64,000 bases of DNA from positions 1-64,000 of the forward strand of contig CAZXGS010000008.1 in NCBI GenBank assembly GCA_964640525.1, in the 5' to 3' direction. Positions within the stretch are counted from its first letter, which is position 1; each line of letters opens with the position of its first letter. Source of the DNA: SZAS-103 sp964640525 (GTDB lineage Bacteria; Pseudomonadota; Gammaproteobacteria; Xanthomonadales; Xanthomonadaceae). A program made the translations under genes and the position numbers. Of this stretch, positions 1 to 8,469 are shown one piece after another. Below the pieces are notes generated by a model, which saw only the letters and a program-made list of their open reading frames with translations, did not search any database and had not been told where the DNA came from.

Positions 1-2
1 TA

Positions 3-1046
3 TTGTCCGCAACGGTCGCGGCGGGGGAAGGACGCCGGTCAGTTACCGCTTACGTGCGGCAGGCGTTGGGGGTGGTGATAGGCATCGTGTTTGCCGTCAT
101 CAGCCAGCAGTACTGGGCGCTGAACGAGATCTTCGCTGCCTTCGCAACCTCGGCCGCGGGCGGCTTCCTGTCCGGGGTGGTCTCGACCGGGAGCCTGAAG
201 CAGGGAATCATCGGTGCATTTGAATCCGGGGTAACCCTTGGCATTGCAGGCAGCGGCTGGAGCACACTGGGACAAATCGGCGCCAATGCCGTCACCGGCG
301 GCGTGGTGTCGGTTCTCTCGGGCGGCAAGTTCGGCAACGGGTTCGTGTCGGCGGGACTGACCAGCGCGGCCATGCCCTTGGCTGGTCATAGCAACTTCGC
401 GGCGGTACGCTCGGTGGAAGGCGCACTGATCGGCGGGACGATCTCCGAGATGACCGGCGGGAAGTTCGTGAACGGCGCGATCAGCGGCGCGGTACAGGGG
501 GCGATGGAGGAGCCTAGGACAGCAGAAGCAGATCAAGAAGAAGGTGCAAATGCCGACTTGAGCGAAGATGCGGTAAAACGCCTTGCAGGCAAAGTAAAAG
601 CCAATTTTGACGACGCGAAGGCGTATGCAGTGAACGCACTTACAAATTACTGTGCCTCCGCAGGCGCGAATTGCAGCGCTGATACAGGAACTGTCGATGA
701 TTTCAATAAATACAAGTTCAATTGGTCTTCAAAATTATATTATGGGCACGAAGACAAGCGCTCGATTTATTTTACCGGTGGCACAACAGATCCAAATACT
801 AGAGTCATTACGTTGTACGCCGGTGGAATAGCGTTGCAAGGCAAAGGTACCGGCGCGCAGGCGCTCGCGGAAATTTTGTTGCATGAGTATCGCCATACAA
901 CACCTGTAAATTTACGATTGTGGGAAGCGTACAAGCTGACGCCGGCGTATCAAAACAATGACATCTACATGAATCGCCCAAATGAAATTGATGCTTTTTC
1001 TTGGTCTAGAAAGGTAATGACTTATTATGTTCCAGCGAAACATTAA
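3..1046 (+). CDS. C-terminal part of a polymorphic toxin with HExxH metallopeptidase tip (5' truncated by window edge)
   Basis: The frame is open at the window edge, so this is the C-terminal end of a larger secreted protein. The first ~175 residues are Gly/Ala/Ser-rich with repeated GGxxSGxxSG-like turns, as in the region before the toxin domain of Rhs or filamentous-haemagglutinin-type effectors. After about residue 178 the sequence changes: codons become AT-richer and the protein charged. This tip carries HEYRH at residues 294-298 (codons 882-896) and a downstream Glu in NEIDAF (E328), the layout of a gluzincin zinc protease. Metallopeptidase tips are a known class of polymorphic toxin domain; that this one is a toxin is inferred from architecture. 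The next gene overlaps it by 20 nt, as toxin-immunity pairs often do. The carrier type (Rhs, CdiA or other) cannot be told from this fragment. Confidence 0.6.
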   Translation: MSATVAAGEGRRSVTAYVRQALGVVIGIVFAVISQQYWALNEIFAAFATSAAGGFLSGVVSTGSLKQGIIGAFESGVTLGIAGSGWSTLGQIGANAVTGGVVSVLSGGKFGNGFVSAGLTSAAMPLAGHSNFAAVRSVEGALIGGTISEMTGGKFVNGAISGAVQGAMEEPRTAEADQEEGANADLSEDAVKRLAGKVKANFDDAKAYAVNALTNYCASAGANCSADTGTVDDFNKYKFNWSSKLYYGHEDKRSIYFTGGTTDPNTRVITLYAGGIALQGKGTGAQALAEILLHEYRHTTPVNLRLWEAYKLTPAYQNNDIYMNRPNEIDAFSWSRKVMTYYVPAKH

Positions 1047-1587
1047 GGCTATTTCTATCGCGACCGCGTTGCTGGTCGGGTTCAATGTTCAAGGCGGGGC
1101 AGCCGAAACAACTGCGGCAGCCCGAGATTTTAGTTTTGTGGAGATGAAGAGTGCAAACCTTGTCTTGCTAAATCAAAGTGAACGTAAATTTATTTATGGG
1201 GAAGTGGCTGAAGACGCTTCTTTTTGTCAAATTGATTCGGCCTTCTACTGCATTATCACGCACGATTTTGAATTTGCTTTCCCCAAAAAGCTAGATAATA
1301 AACGCAAATGGAAGTATGGAAGCCGGATTTTTTGTGTTGTGCAATCCTTTAGAGAATCTGATAAGGAAGAATCGTCGCGTGATCGGAATGGATTTGGTAG
1401 GGCCTACGTTGTCTTTTCTAGGTCGTCAGGAGACTGCACGCACACCGGTCCATATGATATGAGAGCGATTTTTTCGACGGAAACAGGACTTCGCGCCATT
1501 TTCGTAAATACAAGCACCACTACCATGGAACTAATCTCGATTGATCACTACGGTTTTGGCGGTTCCTTAGGAGAAACAACCCGATGA
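1027..1587 (+). CDS. Small secreted protein, candidate immunity protein of the upstream toxin
   Basis: This 186-residue protein begins with a basic start and a hydrophobic stretch (KAISIATALLVGF) ending near GGAAE, a plausible Sec signal peptide, so the mature protein would be periplasmic. The start lies inside the 3' end of the toxin gene (20 nt overlap), implying translational coupling. Codon use is AT-rich like the toxin tip and unlike everything downstream, so the two probably arrived together. Four cysteines (in FCQIDSAFYC, FCVV and DCTH) could form disulfides. I recognise no family. The immunity role is inferred from position, overlap and shared composition; a periplasmic location would suit protection against an imported protease. 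It could instead be an unrelated secreted protein. Confidence 0.5.
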   Translation: MFQRNIKAISIATALLVGFNVQGGAAETTAAARDFSFVEMKSANLVLLNQSERKFIYGEVAEDASFCQIDSAFYCIITHDFEFAFPKKLDNKRKWKYGSRIFCVVQSFRESDKEESSRDRNGFGRAYVVFSRSSGDCTHTGPYDMRAIFSTETGLRAIFVNTSTTTMELISIDHYGFGGSLGETTR

Positions 1588-1610
1588 GAGAAAGATGCAA
1601 AACACGGAGC

Positions 1611-1741
1611 GAAAAGACAAGGACACGCGTCGTTTAAAAATGCCGCGGCGATTCCCGGCGCCGTCGTCTCGGCGAGGTTCGATTTTGTGATTCAAGCGCG
1701 TGGAGTGTTCTTGTCGCCCACGGGTCATTCTCCCTCGCGGG
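1611..1741 (+). repeat. Direct repeat copy A flanking the transposase remnant
   Basis: About 130 bp resembling 2244-2372 in the same orientation. Shared stretches include aagacaagga at the left and ggagtgttcttgtcgcccac near the right. By eye roughly 70% of positions agree. The two copies lie on either side of the REP-associated transposase fragment, so they are probably family repeats left by its amplification or by recombination. Confidence 0.6.
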
Positions 1742-1763
1742 CGACGTTTCATCGCTTGGGTTT

Positions 1764-2201
1764 TCAGTCGGCCTTGGCCAACGCCGCGGCCAAGCCGATG
1801 CCTTTGAGCCAGCGCTGCTTGAGTTGCCGCGCCCGCTCGATGAGGTCGTCCACGTTACCCACCACCCGCCAGTAACCCGATCCGATCGCCTTGACCCGCA
1901 CCGGCCAGCGTTCCGGTTTGCCCTCGAAGCGATCCAGCACGCTCGGCGTTTCGGCTAAGCGCCCACGTTTGCCCGGTCGCACCTGCTGCCCGGTCCACTC
2001 CACCAGCGTCAGATAGTCGCCCAGCGTCACCGGCAGCAACGCTACCAGGGGCTTGCCAAGGATCGGCGCCAATGGCTTGCGGATGGCATCGTCCTGCACG
2101 CCATCCAGCCGCGCCTTGATGCTGGTGTGATCGGAATCCTCCAGTCGCGTGAGTCGCGTGGTCATGCCGGCGCGCACCGGATTGAGATCGACGTAGGTCA
2201 T
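1764..2201 (-). pseudogene. C-terminal fragment of a REP-associated tyrosine (Y1) transposase
   Basis: The minus-strand frame contains TYVDLNPVRAGM, a hallmark of REP-associated (RAYT, Y1_Tnp) transposases, followed by a DHTSIKARLDG segment and a C-terminal extension ending at 1764. About 145 residues are recognisable. The N-terminal part with the HUH motif and the catalytic tyrosine is absent: directly upstream of MTYVDL the frame runs into repeat sequence (GTGTCCCCGTG-like, 2205-2226), so the 5' half has been replaced or deleted. The frame stays open to 2489 but that extension is repeat DNA. Such proteins normally mobilise REP hairpins; this one cannot be active. The fragment is clear, the mechanism of loss is not. 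Confidence 0.7.
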
Positions 2202-2243
2202 CGCGGAGAAACACGGGGACACGCAAGATTTGGTGATGATCCC

Positions 2244-2372
2244 GGAAAGACAAGGACAGCCACCAATTCCTGATTTCGCTGGGATTGCCGGCGCAAACGC
2301 CTCGGCGCAGGTCGATTCCGTGATTGCCGCGCGTGGAGTGTTCTTGTCGCCCACGCGCCATCTTCCCTTGCG
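2244..2372 (+). repeat. Direct repeat copy B flanking the transposase remnant
   Basis: Second copy of the ~130 bp repeat at 1611-1741, in the same orientation and with the same right-end core (ggagtgttcttgtcgcccac). It joins directly to the broken 5' end of the transposase fragment. Confidence 0.6.
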
Positions 2373-2997
2373 GGCTGGAAGAAGGGACTCCGGGACACCC
2401 AAAATTCCGACGCACCGAAAGGCGGGCGCCCCGAAGGTCCTCCCTAAGGTCTGCGAAAGTCCGTCCCCGAAGGTCCGCGAAATTCGCATCGATTTCCCCC
2501 AGGCTCAGCCATGACCAACGATTGGCGCCAGTTCGGTCCGCCGTGATCGAGCCGACGCCGCTGGACGCCAGATGAGCCCCATCAATGCTGCGCTCGACCG
2601 CGCACGATCCGCTCCGCGACCTTTCCCCAGGACCCCGGACGCAGCTTGTGCAGCTACACACCGCGGGGCGCGCAGGCTACCCCCCCCGCACGTTTTGCAA
2701 GCTCAGGCTTTGTTGTCATCCCGGATTCCACCGTTGGCCGTGCCCGAGTGTGCGTCGCGGAGGGTGCCTGGCAAGGCGCGACGACGCGCGGGCCAGCCAC
2801 CCGCAAGGAGGAACAATGCCGTCAGACGCCCTCCCCGGCGTGCTGTCGGGCGCGTCGCGGCCGTCGCCCGATGGTTGCGCAAACAGACGCGATCAAGCCA
2901 CGGCCACCCGATCGATTCCCGAAGCTGGCAAGCGGTCGACGGCGGAATCCAGGGTCACCGTTTCGATCCCGCCCGCACTCAGGCCAACTTCCCAACC
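2373..2997. other. Non-coding or decayed stretch
   Basis: No convincing gene. Open frames on both strands are Pro/Arg/Ala-rich and look like chance frames in GC-rich DNA. Small repeated phrases occur at 2437-2480 (ccgaaggtcc twice). A good Shine-Dalgarno (AAGGAGG, 2805-2811) sits 4 nt before an ATG at 2816 that opens an 81-codon frame to 3061. Its product has low-complexity composition and no recognisable domain, and overlaps the better small frame 2998-3186, so I do not call it. The stretch looks like an extension of the transposase-associated debris to its left. Confidence 0.4.
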
Positions 2998-3186
2998 ATG
3001 CCCGTTCGCCATCACCCGCTGGGGCCCATCGACCGCCCTGAATACGCCCGCGGCTGGGTGAAACCGGCGCTGTTGTTCGTGTTGGGGCTGGCGGTGGGCG
3101 CGGTCGCCAGCGTGCTGCGGCTGGCGCGTCACCCGGTGAGCGTGGCGACGGCAGACGCTGACACCGGCGCGGCCACGGCGGCATAG
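2998..3186 (+). CDS. Possible small single-pass membrane protein (62 aa)
   Basis: A short frame with one clear hydrophobic segment of about 19 residues (PALLFVLGLAVGAVASVLR) framed by charged residues, and a Thr/Ala/Asp-rich tail. The membrane segment and its sensible flanks are the only support. There is no strong ribosome site before the ATG at 2998 and no recognised family. It sits alone between decayed sequence and the convergent glucan genes. It may be real or may be chance; treat as a weak prediction. Confidence 0.3.
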   Translation: MPVRHHPLGPIDRPEYARGWVKPALLFVLGLAVGAVASVLRLARHPVSVATADADTGAATAA

Positions 3187-3451
3187 CCCGCCCGGTGAGT
3201 GCTGCCGGCGCCGACGGTCGGTGGCCGCTTTGCCCTGCCGCTACCGAGCGTACCGGCGTCAAATTCGGCACACCCAAATTCGGCACACCCACATTTTGCC
3301 ATCGCCGAACGCCTGAAATCGGGCGCCCCGTTCGTCCCGGCCGATCGTCCGGGTGCGAATCCCGTAGTAGCCCGAAGATGATCATTCACCTCGTTCATCC
3401 ACGCCGCCACTCGCCAGACCCCGCCACGGACCTGCGCTGCCTGCGCCCGCC
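3187..3451. other. Intergenic stretch with an exact 15 bp tandem duplication
   Basis: This gap lies between the small plus-strand frame and the end of the minus-strand GH57 gene. It contains aaattcggcacaccc twice in tandem (3261-3275 and 3276-3290). A related phrase (cacccaaaattcc) occurs at 2398-2410 beside the transposase debris, which hints at one degraded repeat family. No gene seen. Confidence 0.5.
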
Positions 3452-4693
3452 TCAAACCGGCCTCGGCGCCGGCGCGCCCACCCGCTGCGCCAGGTCGGCG
3501 AGCACGTTCATGGTGTTGATGCAGGCCTCGTAAGGGGAGTCGAACGGGCTGAAGTACTGGTGCACGTCGCCGTCCGACCAGTGCTTGGTGGCCATGTAGT
3601 AGGCATGGTCGGAGGTCAGCAGGCGGCGCCAGTCCTCGAGCACGCGCGCGGCATCCAGGCCGTGGCGGGCGTGGTGGCGGCGCACGAACGTTTCCAGTGC
3701 GAACGCCTCGGTCAGGGTGGCGCGCTGGATCGGGTTGCCTTCCCAGGCCGAGGTGTCGCGTTCGGCATCGGCCCACGACAGCGGCTCCGGAAGGTGCAGG
3801 CGGGGCGCGTTGCGCGGCGCCCGCGCGATCGCCTGCGACGGGGTGACGAAACCGATGCCGCGGCGCAGCAGTTCGCCCGGCAGCGCGCGCATGAAGTCGA
3901 AGATGCCGGTGTCGGCCCACTGGTGTTCGCCGAAGGTCTCATAGTCCATGAACAGGCCGAGCACGCCGCGACCGTGCGCTGCGGCCGGCAGCGCCTGCGC
4001 CTCGCCCTGCAGCCAGTCGGCATAGCGCTCCACCCGCAGCGGCCACTGCGACCACCGACGATCGGAGAAGCGGAACGCGATGTCGTCGCTCAGCCGGTAG
4101 TGCCGCGGCAGCGCCACCAGTTCGGGGGCGGCGGCGTAGCGGTAGGCGCCCAGCACGCTGCGCCCGGCGAACAGGCGCTCGGCGCCTTCAAGGCACAGGC
4201 CGCGGTAGCCCAGCGCCGCGACCTGCGCGGCCACCGCGTCGCTGACGATCAACTCGGTGTTGCGGAACACCGGCCCGGGCACGCCGAGCAGGCGTCGGCA
4301 CACGGCGCGGTGGTGGCGCACCTGGGCGGCGAATTCGCGCGGGCTGTAAAGCGCGGCCAGGCTGTGGTGCGAGGTCTCGGCCAGCAGTTCGACCTGACCG
4401 GTCGCGTACAGGCGGCGGAACGAGGCCAGCGCGGCGGGGGCGTAGGCGGCCATCTGTTGCAGCGCGCAGGCGCTGATCGAGAATGCCACCCGGAAATGCG
4501 GCCGATGCCTTGCGATCAAATCGCCCAGCAGGGCATTCATCGGCCGGTAGCACTTCTCCGCCACCCGCCGCAGGATCCGCGCGTTCTCCGCATCGTCGAA
4601 GTAGTCGTGGCGCTGGCCGACCTCGGCGTAGGCATAGCGACGCAAGCGCCAGGGCTGATGGACCTGGAAGTAGAAGCACACGTCCAGACTCAT
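3452..4693 (-). CDS. Glycoside hydrolase family 57 protein (alpha-amylase/4-alpha-glucanotransferase-like)
   Basis: This 413-residue protein starts MSLDVCFYFQVHQPWRLRRY, with the HQP signature that opens the GH57 (beta/alpha)7 barrel. MDYETFGEHQW around residue 249 matches the GH57 conserved region carrying the catalytic Asp; the CLEGAER segment near residue 170 may hold the nucleophile region, which I could not confirm. GH57 enzymes cleave or transfer alpha-1,4 glucans; the exact specificity cannot be read here. The chosen ATG at 4693 overlaps the stop of the glycosyltransferase gene (ATGA), so the two are translationally coupled. No signal peptide is seen, which fits cytoplasmic glucan turnover. 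It is the last gene of the glucan group. Confidence 0.88.
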   Translation of the reverse strand: MSLDVCFYFQVHQPWRLRRYAYAEVGQRHDYFDDAENARILRRVAEKCYRPMNALLGDLIARHRPHFRVAFSISACALQQMAAYAPAALASFRRLYATGQVELLAETSHHSLAALYSPREFAAQVRHHRAVCRRLLGVPGPVFRNTELIVSDAVAAQVAALGYRGLCLEGAERLFAGRSVLGAYRYAAAPELVALPRHYRLSDDIAFRFSDRRWSQWPLRVERYADWLQGEAQALPAAAHGRGVLGLFMDYETFGEHQWADTGIFDFMRALPGELLRRGIGFVTPSQAIARAPRNAPRLHLPEPLSWADAERDTSAWEGNPIQRATLTEAFALETFVRRHHARHGLDAARVLEDWRRLLTSDHAYYMATKHWSDGDVHQYFSPFDSPYEACINTMNVLADLAQRVGAPAPRPV

Positions 4694-5979
4694 GCGGGAT
4701 CGCCCCGTGCCCGACCGCCCACCTGTGCGTAGCCATCGAGGATCCGTTGCGCGGTCTGCTCCCACGACAGCCGCTGCAGGTGCGCCCTGCCCTCGTCCAC
4801 CAGTTGCCGCGCCAGCACCGGCAGGCGCAGCACGGCGAGGATCTGGTCGGCGAGGCGGTCGTGGTCCCAGAAATCGACCTGCAAGCCCGGGCCGAGCACT
4901 TCGCGCACGCCCGATTGCCGCGACAGCACCACCGGGGTGCCGGCCTGCAGCGCTTCCAGCGCCACCAGGCCGAACGGTTCGGAGACGCTGGGCATGACCA
5001 GCAGGGCCGAGCGCGCCAGCAGCCGATCCACCGCGCCGGGCGCGAGGAAGCCGCGGAACTCCACCCGCTCGGCGATCCCCAGTTGCTGCGCCAACCGTTG
5101 CAGGTCATCGCGCATGTCGCCAGCGCCGCAGACGATGAAGCAGGCGTCCGGATTCAGCCGCGCCACCTGCGCGGCCGCGCGCAGGAAATGGTCCGGGCCC
5201 TTCTGGAAGGTCAGGCGGCCGAGAAACACCACCCATGGCCGGCGCGCGCCGGCATCGAACGGCAGTGCCGGCGGCAGCCCGTCGCCATCCGGAGCGTTGT
5301 AGGCGACGCTGACCTTGGCCGCGTCGAGGCGGTAACGCTCGATCAGGATGCCGCGGGTATAGTCGCTGACCGCGAACACGTGGTCGGCGCGTCGGCAGGC
5401 ATCGCGCTCGATCGTCGCGATCGCGGGGTTGGCGCCGGACCCGGCGCGATCGTATTCGGTGGAATGGACGTGCAGGAACAGCGGCAGGCGTTGCGCATCG
5501 GCCACCGCGACCGCGGCCGGGAAGGTCATCCAGTCGTGGCCGTGGACGAGGTCGGCACCGATGTCGGCGGCGATCGCCAGCACCCGTTGCGCGAACACGT
5601 CCACTTCGACATCCAGGTCGCCGCCATACACCGCATCGGCATCCGCCAGCGCCGGCGCAGGCGGCGTGGTCGGCCGTGGCCGCGCGTAGGGCCGCAACGC
5701 CGAGGCCACGCCCAGCCATTGCGGCGTCGCTACCCGCGCTTGCCCGCGCGCGCGCAGCCATTCGCGCGCGCCGCACACCCGCAGCCGGGTCTCGCCCTGG
5801 GCGCGGCGCAGGCGCGGCAGCACGAAGCGGACATCCGCGCCGAGCGCGGCCAGGCCGCGCGCGATGCCTTGGCTGGCCTTGCCCAGGCCGCCGACGAAGC
5901 GTGGTGGATACTCCCAACCCAGCATCAGCACGCGCACGGATCCGCTACCGCTCAAACCTGGCCTCCGATGGCCGTGCAT
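4690..5979 (-). CDS. Glycosyltransferase family 4, glycogen-synthase-like
   Basis: A GT-B fold protein of up to 429 residues. The N-terminal motif LMLGWEYPPRFVGGLGKA, with the GGLG loop, is typical of starch/glycogen-synthase-like GT4 enzymes; HGHDWMTFP follows in the first domain. The C-terminal domain has the donor-binding EX7E motif in SEPFGLVALEAL (about residues 334-342) preceded by FLGRLTFQKGPDHFL. It should add glucosyl units from an NDP-sugar to an alpha-glucan acceptor; donor and product are inferred. The gene starts 21 nt after the GH15 stop and overlaps GH57 by 4 nt. The start is uncertain: ATG at 5979 gives a Gly-rich 15-residue leader, while a GTG just before RVLMLGWEYPP would give a more typical N-terminus. 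Confidence 0.88.
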   Translation of the reverse strand: MHGHRRPGLSGSGSVRVLMLGWEYPPRFVGGLGKASQGIARGLAALGADVRFVLPRLRRAQGETRLRVCGAREWLRARGQARVATPQWLGVASALRPYARPRPTTPPAPALADADAVYGGDLDVEVDVFAQRVLAIAADIGADLVHGHDWMTFPAAVAVADAQRLPLFLHVHSTEYDRAGSGANPAIATIERDACRRADHVFAVSDYTRGILIERYRLDAAKVSVAYNAPDGDGLPPALPFDAGARRPWVVFLGRLTFQKGPDHFLRAAAQVARLNPDACFIVCGAGDMRDDLQRLAQQLGIAERVEFRGFLAPGAVDRLLARSALLVMPSVSEPFGLVALEALQAGTPVVLSRQSGVREVLGPGLQVDFWDHDRLADQILAVLRLPVLARQLVDEGRAHLQRLSWEQTAQRILDGYAQVGGRARGDPA

Positions 5980-6000
5980 GCCACGACGTGCGGGTGAATC

Positions 6001-8301
6001 TCACCCGGCCGTCGCCAGCCGCAGCGTCCAGTCCTGCCCTTCCCAACCGCGCTCGCCGAGGAAACGGCGAGTGAATTCCAGCGACGCCTGCGCGCCCAGT
6101 GCGACCACCTGCAAACGCACGCCGTGCAGGCCGAACCCGGCCGGCACGCTGGCGTGCTCGTTCACCCGCTGCCAGCCGTCGCGGCCCAGATGCAGCACGA
6201 ACGGCGCGTCGGCTTCCACCAGCAACACGCCCGCGCGCGCCACCGCGCGGCACGGCGCCTGCTCGCGCCAGTGGGTCACGGCAGGCGGGCGCGGGACGGC
6301 GTAGCGGCGCGCCACCGCCTGCAGACGATCCACCGGCTGGCCACCGCGGGTGGCCGCGGCCAGCTTGAGCAGTTCGGCGTGCGCCCACACCAGCGGCATC
6401 GCGCTGCCGCTCGGGCGGCCGGGCAACAGGCCGCGCTCGGGGATCGGCGCGGCGTCCCAGACCTGCTCGGGCAACATCCCGCCCTGGCTGGCCGAGGCGA
6501 GGATGGCGTCCAGATACGGTTGCGGGTCCTCGCCGGCCAGCAGCGCCAGCAAGCCGCGTTCGCCGCTGAGCAGCGGCCAGGCGCGGCCGATCCCGGTGCC
6601 GTCGAAGGCGCTGCCGTCGGCGTGCTCGCCGTAGCCGTCCTCGTTGTAGCGGTGGTAGTACGGCCCGCCGGGCAGGTCCACTTTCAACAGCGCATCGACC
6701 AGGCGGGTGGTGTCGACGATCCGCGGGTCGGCGGCAGCGCGCAGGCCCATCCGCACCAGGTAGATGTATTCCAGCCCCAGCAATTCGCTCGCCGGCAGGC
6801 TCTTACGACCGCGGTTGCGCAGCGGCACGAGTCCATCCTGCGCGGTCTGTCCGGGCGGGGCGATGCGCACATAGTGGCCGGCGGTGCCGTGCTGGCGGTC
6901 GAGTTCGGTGTCGGTCGCGTAGGTCCAGTCCTCGACGCGGGCGTTCCAGTCATCGGCCAGCGACAGCGCGTGCGCGGCATCGGATTCTTCGAGGAAGCCA
7001 TGCGCGGCACCGGCGACCAGCGCGGCGATCGCCACCGCGAGGGTGAACGGGTTGATCCCGGGGTTCTCTTCCCAGCGGTCCTGGGCGCTGTACGGGCCGC
7101 TGCGGGCGATGAACTGCAAGGCGCGGCGGACCATCGCGGTGGCTTCCGGGCGCAGGTCGCCCAGTTCGCCCAGTTCGTCCAGGCGCGCGGCCAGCAGCAC
7201 CGGCAATGCGGATTCGTCCAGTTGCACGCCCGACCAGTACGGGCGGCCGTCGGCGTAGAAGTTCTGCAGCCAGTGGCCGTCGGGCTGCTGGGTGGCGATC
7301 AGGTAGGACAGCAGCGCGCGCGCTTCCTCGTGGTGGCCGCAGGCGAGCATCGCGAAACCCGACTCCACCGCATCGCGCGGCCACACCAGGTGGTAGCCGC
7401 CGGGGTCGTCGCGGGTATTGCCCCAGGGCACGCTCAGGCTGGCCACCATCGCGCCGGGGAAGTTGCGGTCGTTGTGGGTTTTGAGCACCACCGCGGCGCG
7501 CCGCACCGCCGCCGCCAGCGCCGGCGCGAAGCCGTCGCAGCACACCGGCGCGGCCCAGCGCTGCCAGCCTTCGACGAAGGCCGCGTGGGCGGCATCGAAT
7601 CCACTGGCCAGCGAACACAGCGCCAGCGTGCGCGCACCTTCGAGGATGTCGCCGAAACCGAGCGCGAGGACGCCCTGGGGATCAGCCAGCTCGCCGATCA
7701 AGGCGACGTTGCCGTTGGCGGCGGTGTCGTGGTTCCAGCGCATCGCGCCGTGCTGTTTGAAATCCTGCCAGCCGTCGGAGACGCCGACGAAACCGGCGCT
7801 GGCGCGGCTGAAGCCGCAATCAGCGGCCAGCAGCAAGGCCGCGTCGGCGGTCACCGCCGCCAAGCCTTGCGGCAGCACCTGCGCGGTATTGCCGTGTCCG
7901 GAGGATTCCAGGTGCGGGGCCAGCAGCGCGTACAGCTTCAGGCCCTTGCCTTGCAGGCGGTAGCGGATCAGCACCACGTCGCGCAGCGGGTCGGCCAGCA
8001 CGGTCAGCTCCAGCCGGTAGCGGTCGTGGCGATGGACGACGGTCGGCAGCGGCAGGTCGGGCGCGGGCGTGGACAGCTCGTACTGGCCGATCCGCTTGAC
8101 CTCGGCCCAGAAGCCGTCGCCGGCGACGATGAAGCCGAGATCGCGGATCTGCGGGGTGCTGCACGAAGGCCAGTAGACCTCGTCGAGGATGCCGTGGCCG
8201 AGGGTGTACCAGACCCGCCCCGGGCCCAGCGCGGTACCGACCAGATCCTTGTCGCTGCTGGTCCAGGTGGGTTCCAGGCCGGGCCAGCCGGGGGCGTTCA
8301 T
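6001..8301 (-). CDS. Glycoside hydrolase family 15 protein (glucoamylase-like)
   Basis: A 766-residue protein beginning MNAPGWPGLEPTWTSSDKD, with an N-terminal beta-sandwich domain (GPGRVWYTLGHGILDEVYWP) and a C-terminal (alpha/alpha)6 barrel. The barrel carries WPRDAVESGF, RWEENPGIN (general acid Glu, about residue 410) and the general base Glu in LLSGERGLL (about residue 580), the two catalytic positions of GH15. Known members release glucose from non-reducing ends of alpha-glucans. No signal peptide is seen, so the substrate is probably intracellular glycogen or imported oligosaccharide. I chose ATG 8301 because homology-like sequence begins there; an upstream ATG at 8340 is also in frame. 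A REP-like hairpin repeat lies just upstream. Confidence 0.9.
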   Translation of the reverse strand: MNAPGWPGLEPTWTSSDKDLVGTALGPGRVWYTLGHGILDEVYWPSCSTPQIRDLGFIVAGDGFWAEVKRIGQYELSTPAPDLPLPTVVHRHDRYRLELTVLADPLRDVVLIRYRLQGKGLKLYALLAPHLESSGHGNTAQVLPQGLAAVTADAALLLAADCGFSRASAGFVGVSDGWQDFKQHGAMRWNHDTAANGNVALIGELADPQGVLALGFGDILEGARTLALCSLASGFDAAHAAFVEGWQRWAAPVCCDGFAPALAAAVRRAAVVLKTHNDRNFPGAMVASLSVPWGNTRDDPGGYHLVWPRDAVESGFAMLACGHHEEARALLSYLIATQQPDGHWLQNFYADGRPYWSGVQLDESALPVLLAARLDELGELGDLRPEATAMVRRALQFIARSGPYSAQDRWEENPGINPFTLAVAIAALVAGAAHGFLEESDAAHALSLADDWNARVEDWTYATDTELDRQHGTAGHYVRIAPPGQTAQDGLVPLRNRGRKSLPASELLGLEYIYLVRMGLRAAADPRIVDTTRLVDALLKVDLPGGPYYHRYNEDGYGEHADGSAFDGTGIGRAWPLLSGERGLLALLAGEDPQPYLDAILASASQGGMLPEQVWDAAPIPERGLLPGRPSGSAMPLVWAHAELLKLAAATRGGQPVDRLQAVARRYAVPRPPAVTHWREQAPCRAVARAGVLLVEADAPFVLHLGRDGWQRVNEHASVPAGFGLHGVRLQVVALGAQASLEFTRRFLGERGWEGQDWTLRLATAG

Positions 8302-8358
8302 GCAGACGGCTCCTGTCCATGGCGAGGGAGAATGTTTCAATTCGACTCGCGGTGCGTT

Positions 8359-8402
8359 CCCTCATCCGCCCTGCGGGCACCTTCTCCCGGAGGGAGAAGG
8401 AA
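8359..8402. repeat. REP-like single arm upstream of the GH15 gene
   Basis: The phrase ccctcatccgccctgcgggc followed by accttctcccggagggagaa matches the right arms of the paired repeats at 19867-19991 and 52962-53078. It contains a short hairpin (ccgccctgcggg) and an imperfect ctccc/gggag pair. As in the other two cases it sits just upstream of a minus-strand start codon. Confidence 0.7.
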
Positions 8403-8469
8403 GAGCAACTGTCCGGCGTGTGGGAAGCGGCTCGATCCTTGCCGGCGCAGCTAGACGATTTTTCGTTGT

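Noticed and set aside
2816..3061. 81-codon frame with a strong Shine-Dalgarno
   Set aside because: The ribosome-like site is good, but the product is Ser/Pro/Arg-rich without structure and overlaps a better small frame; not enough support.
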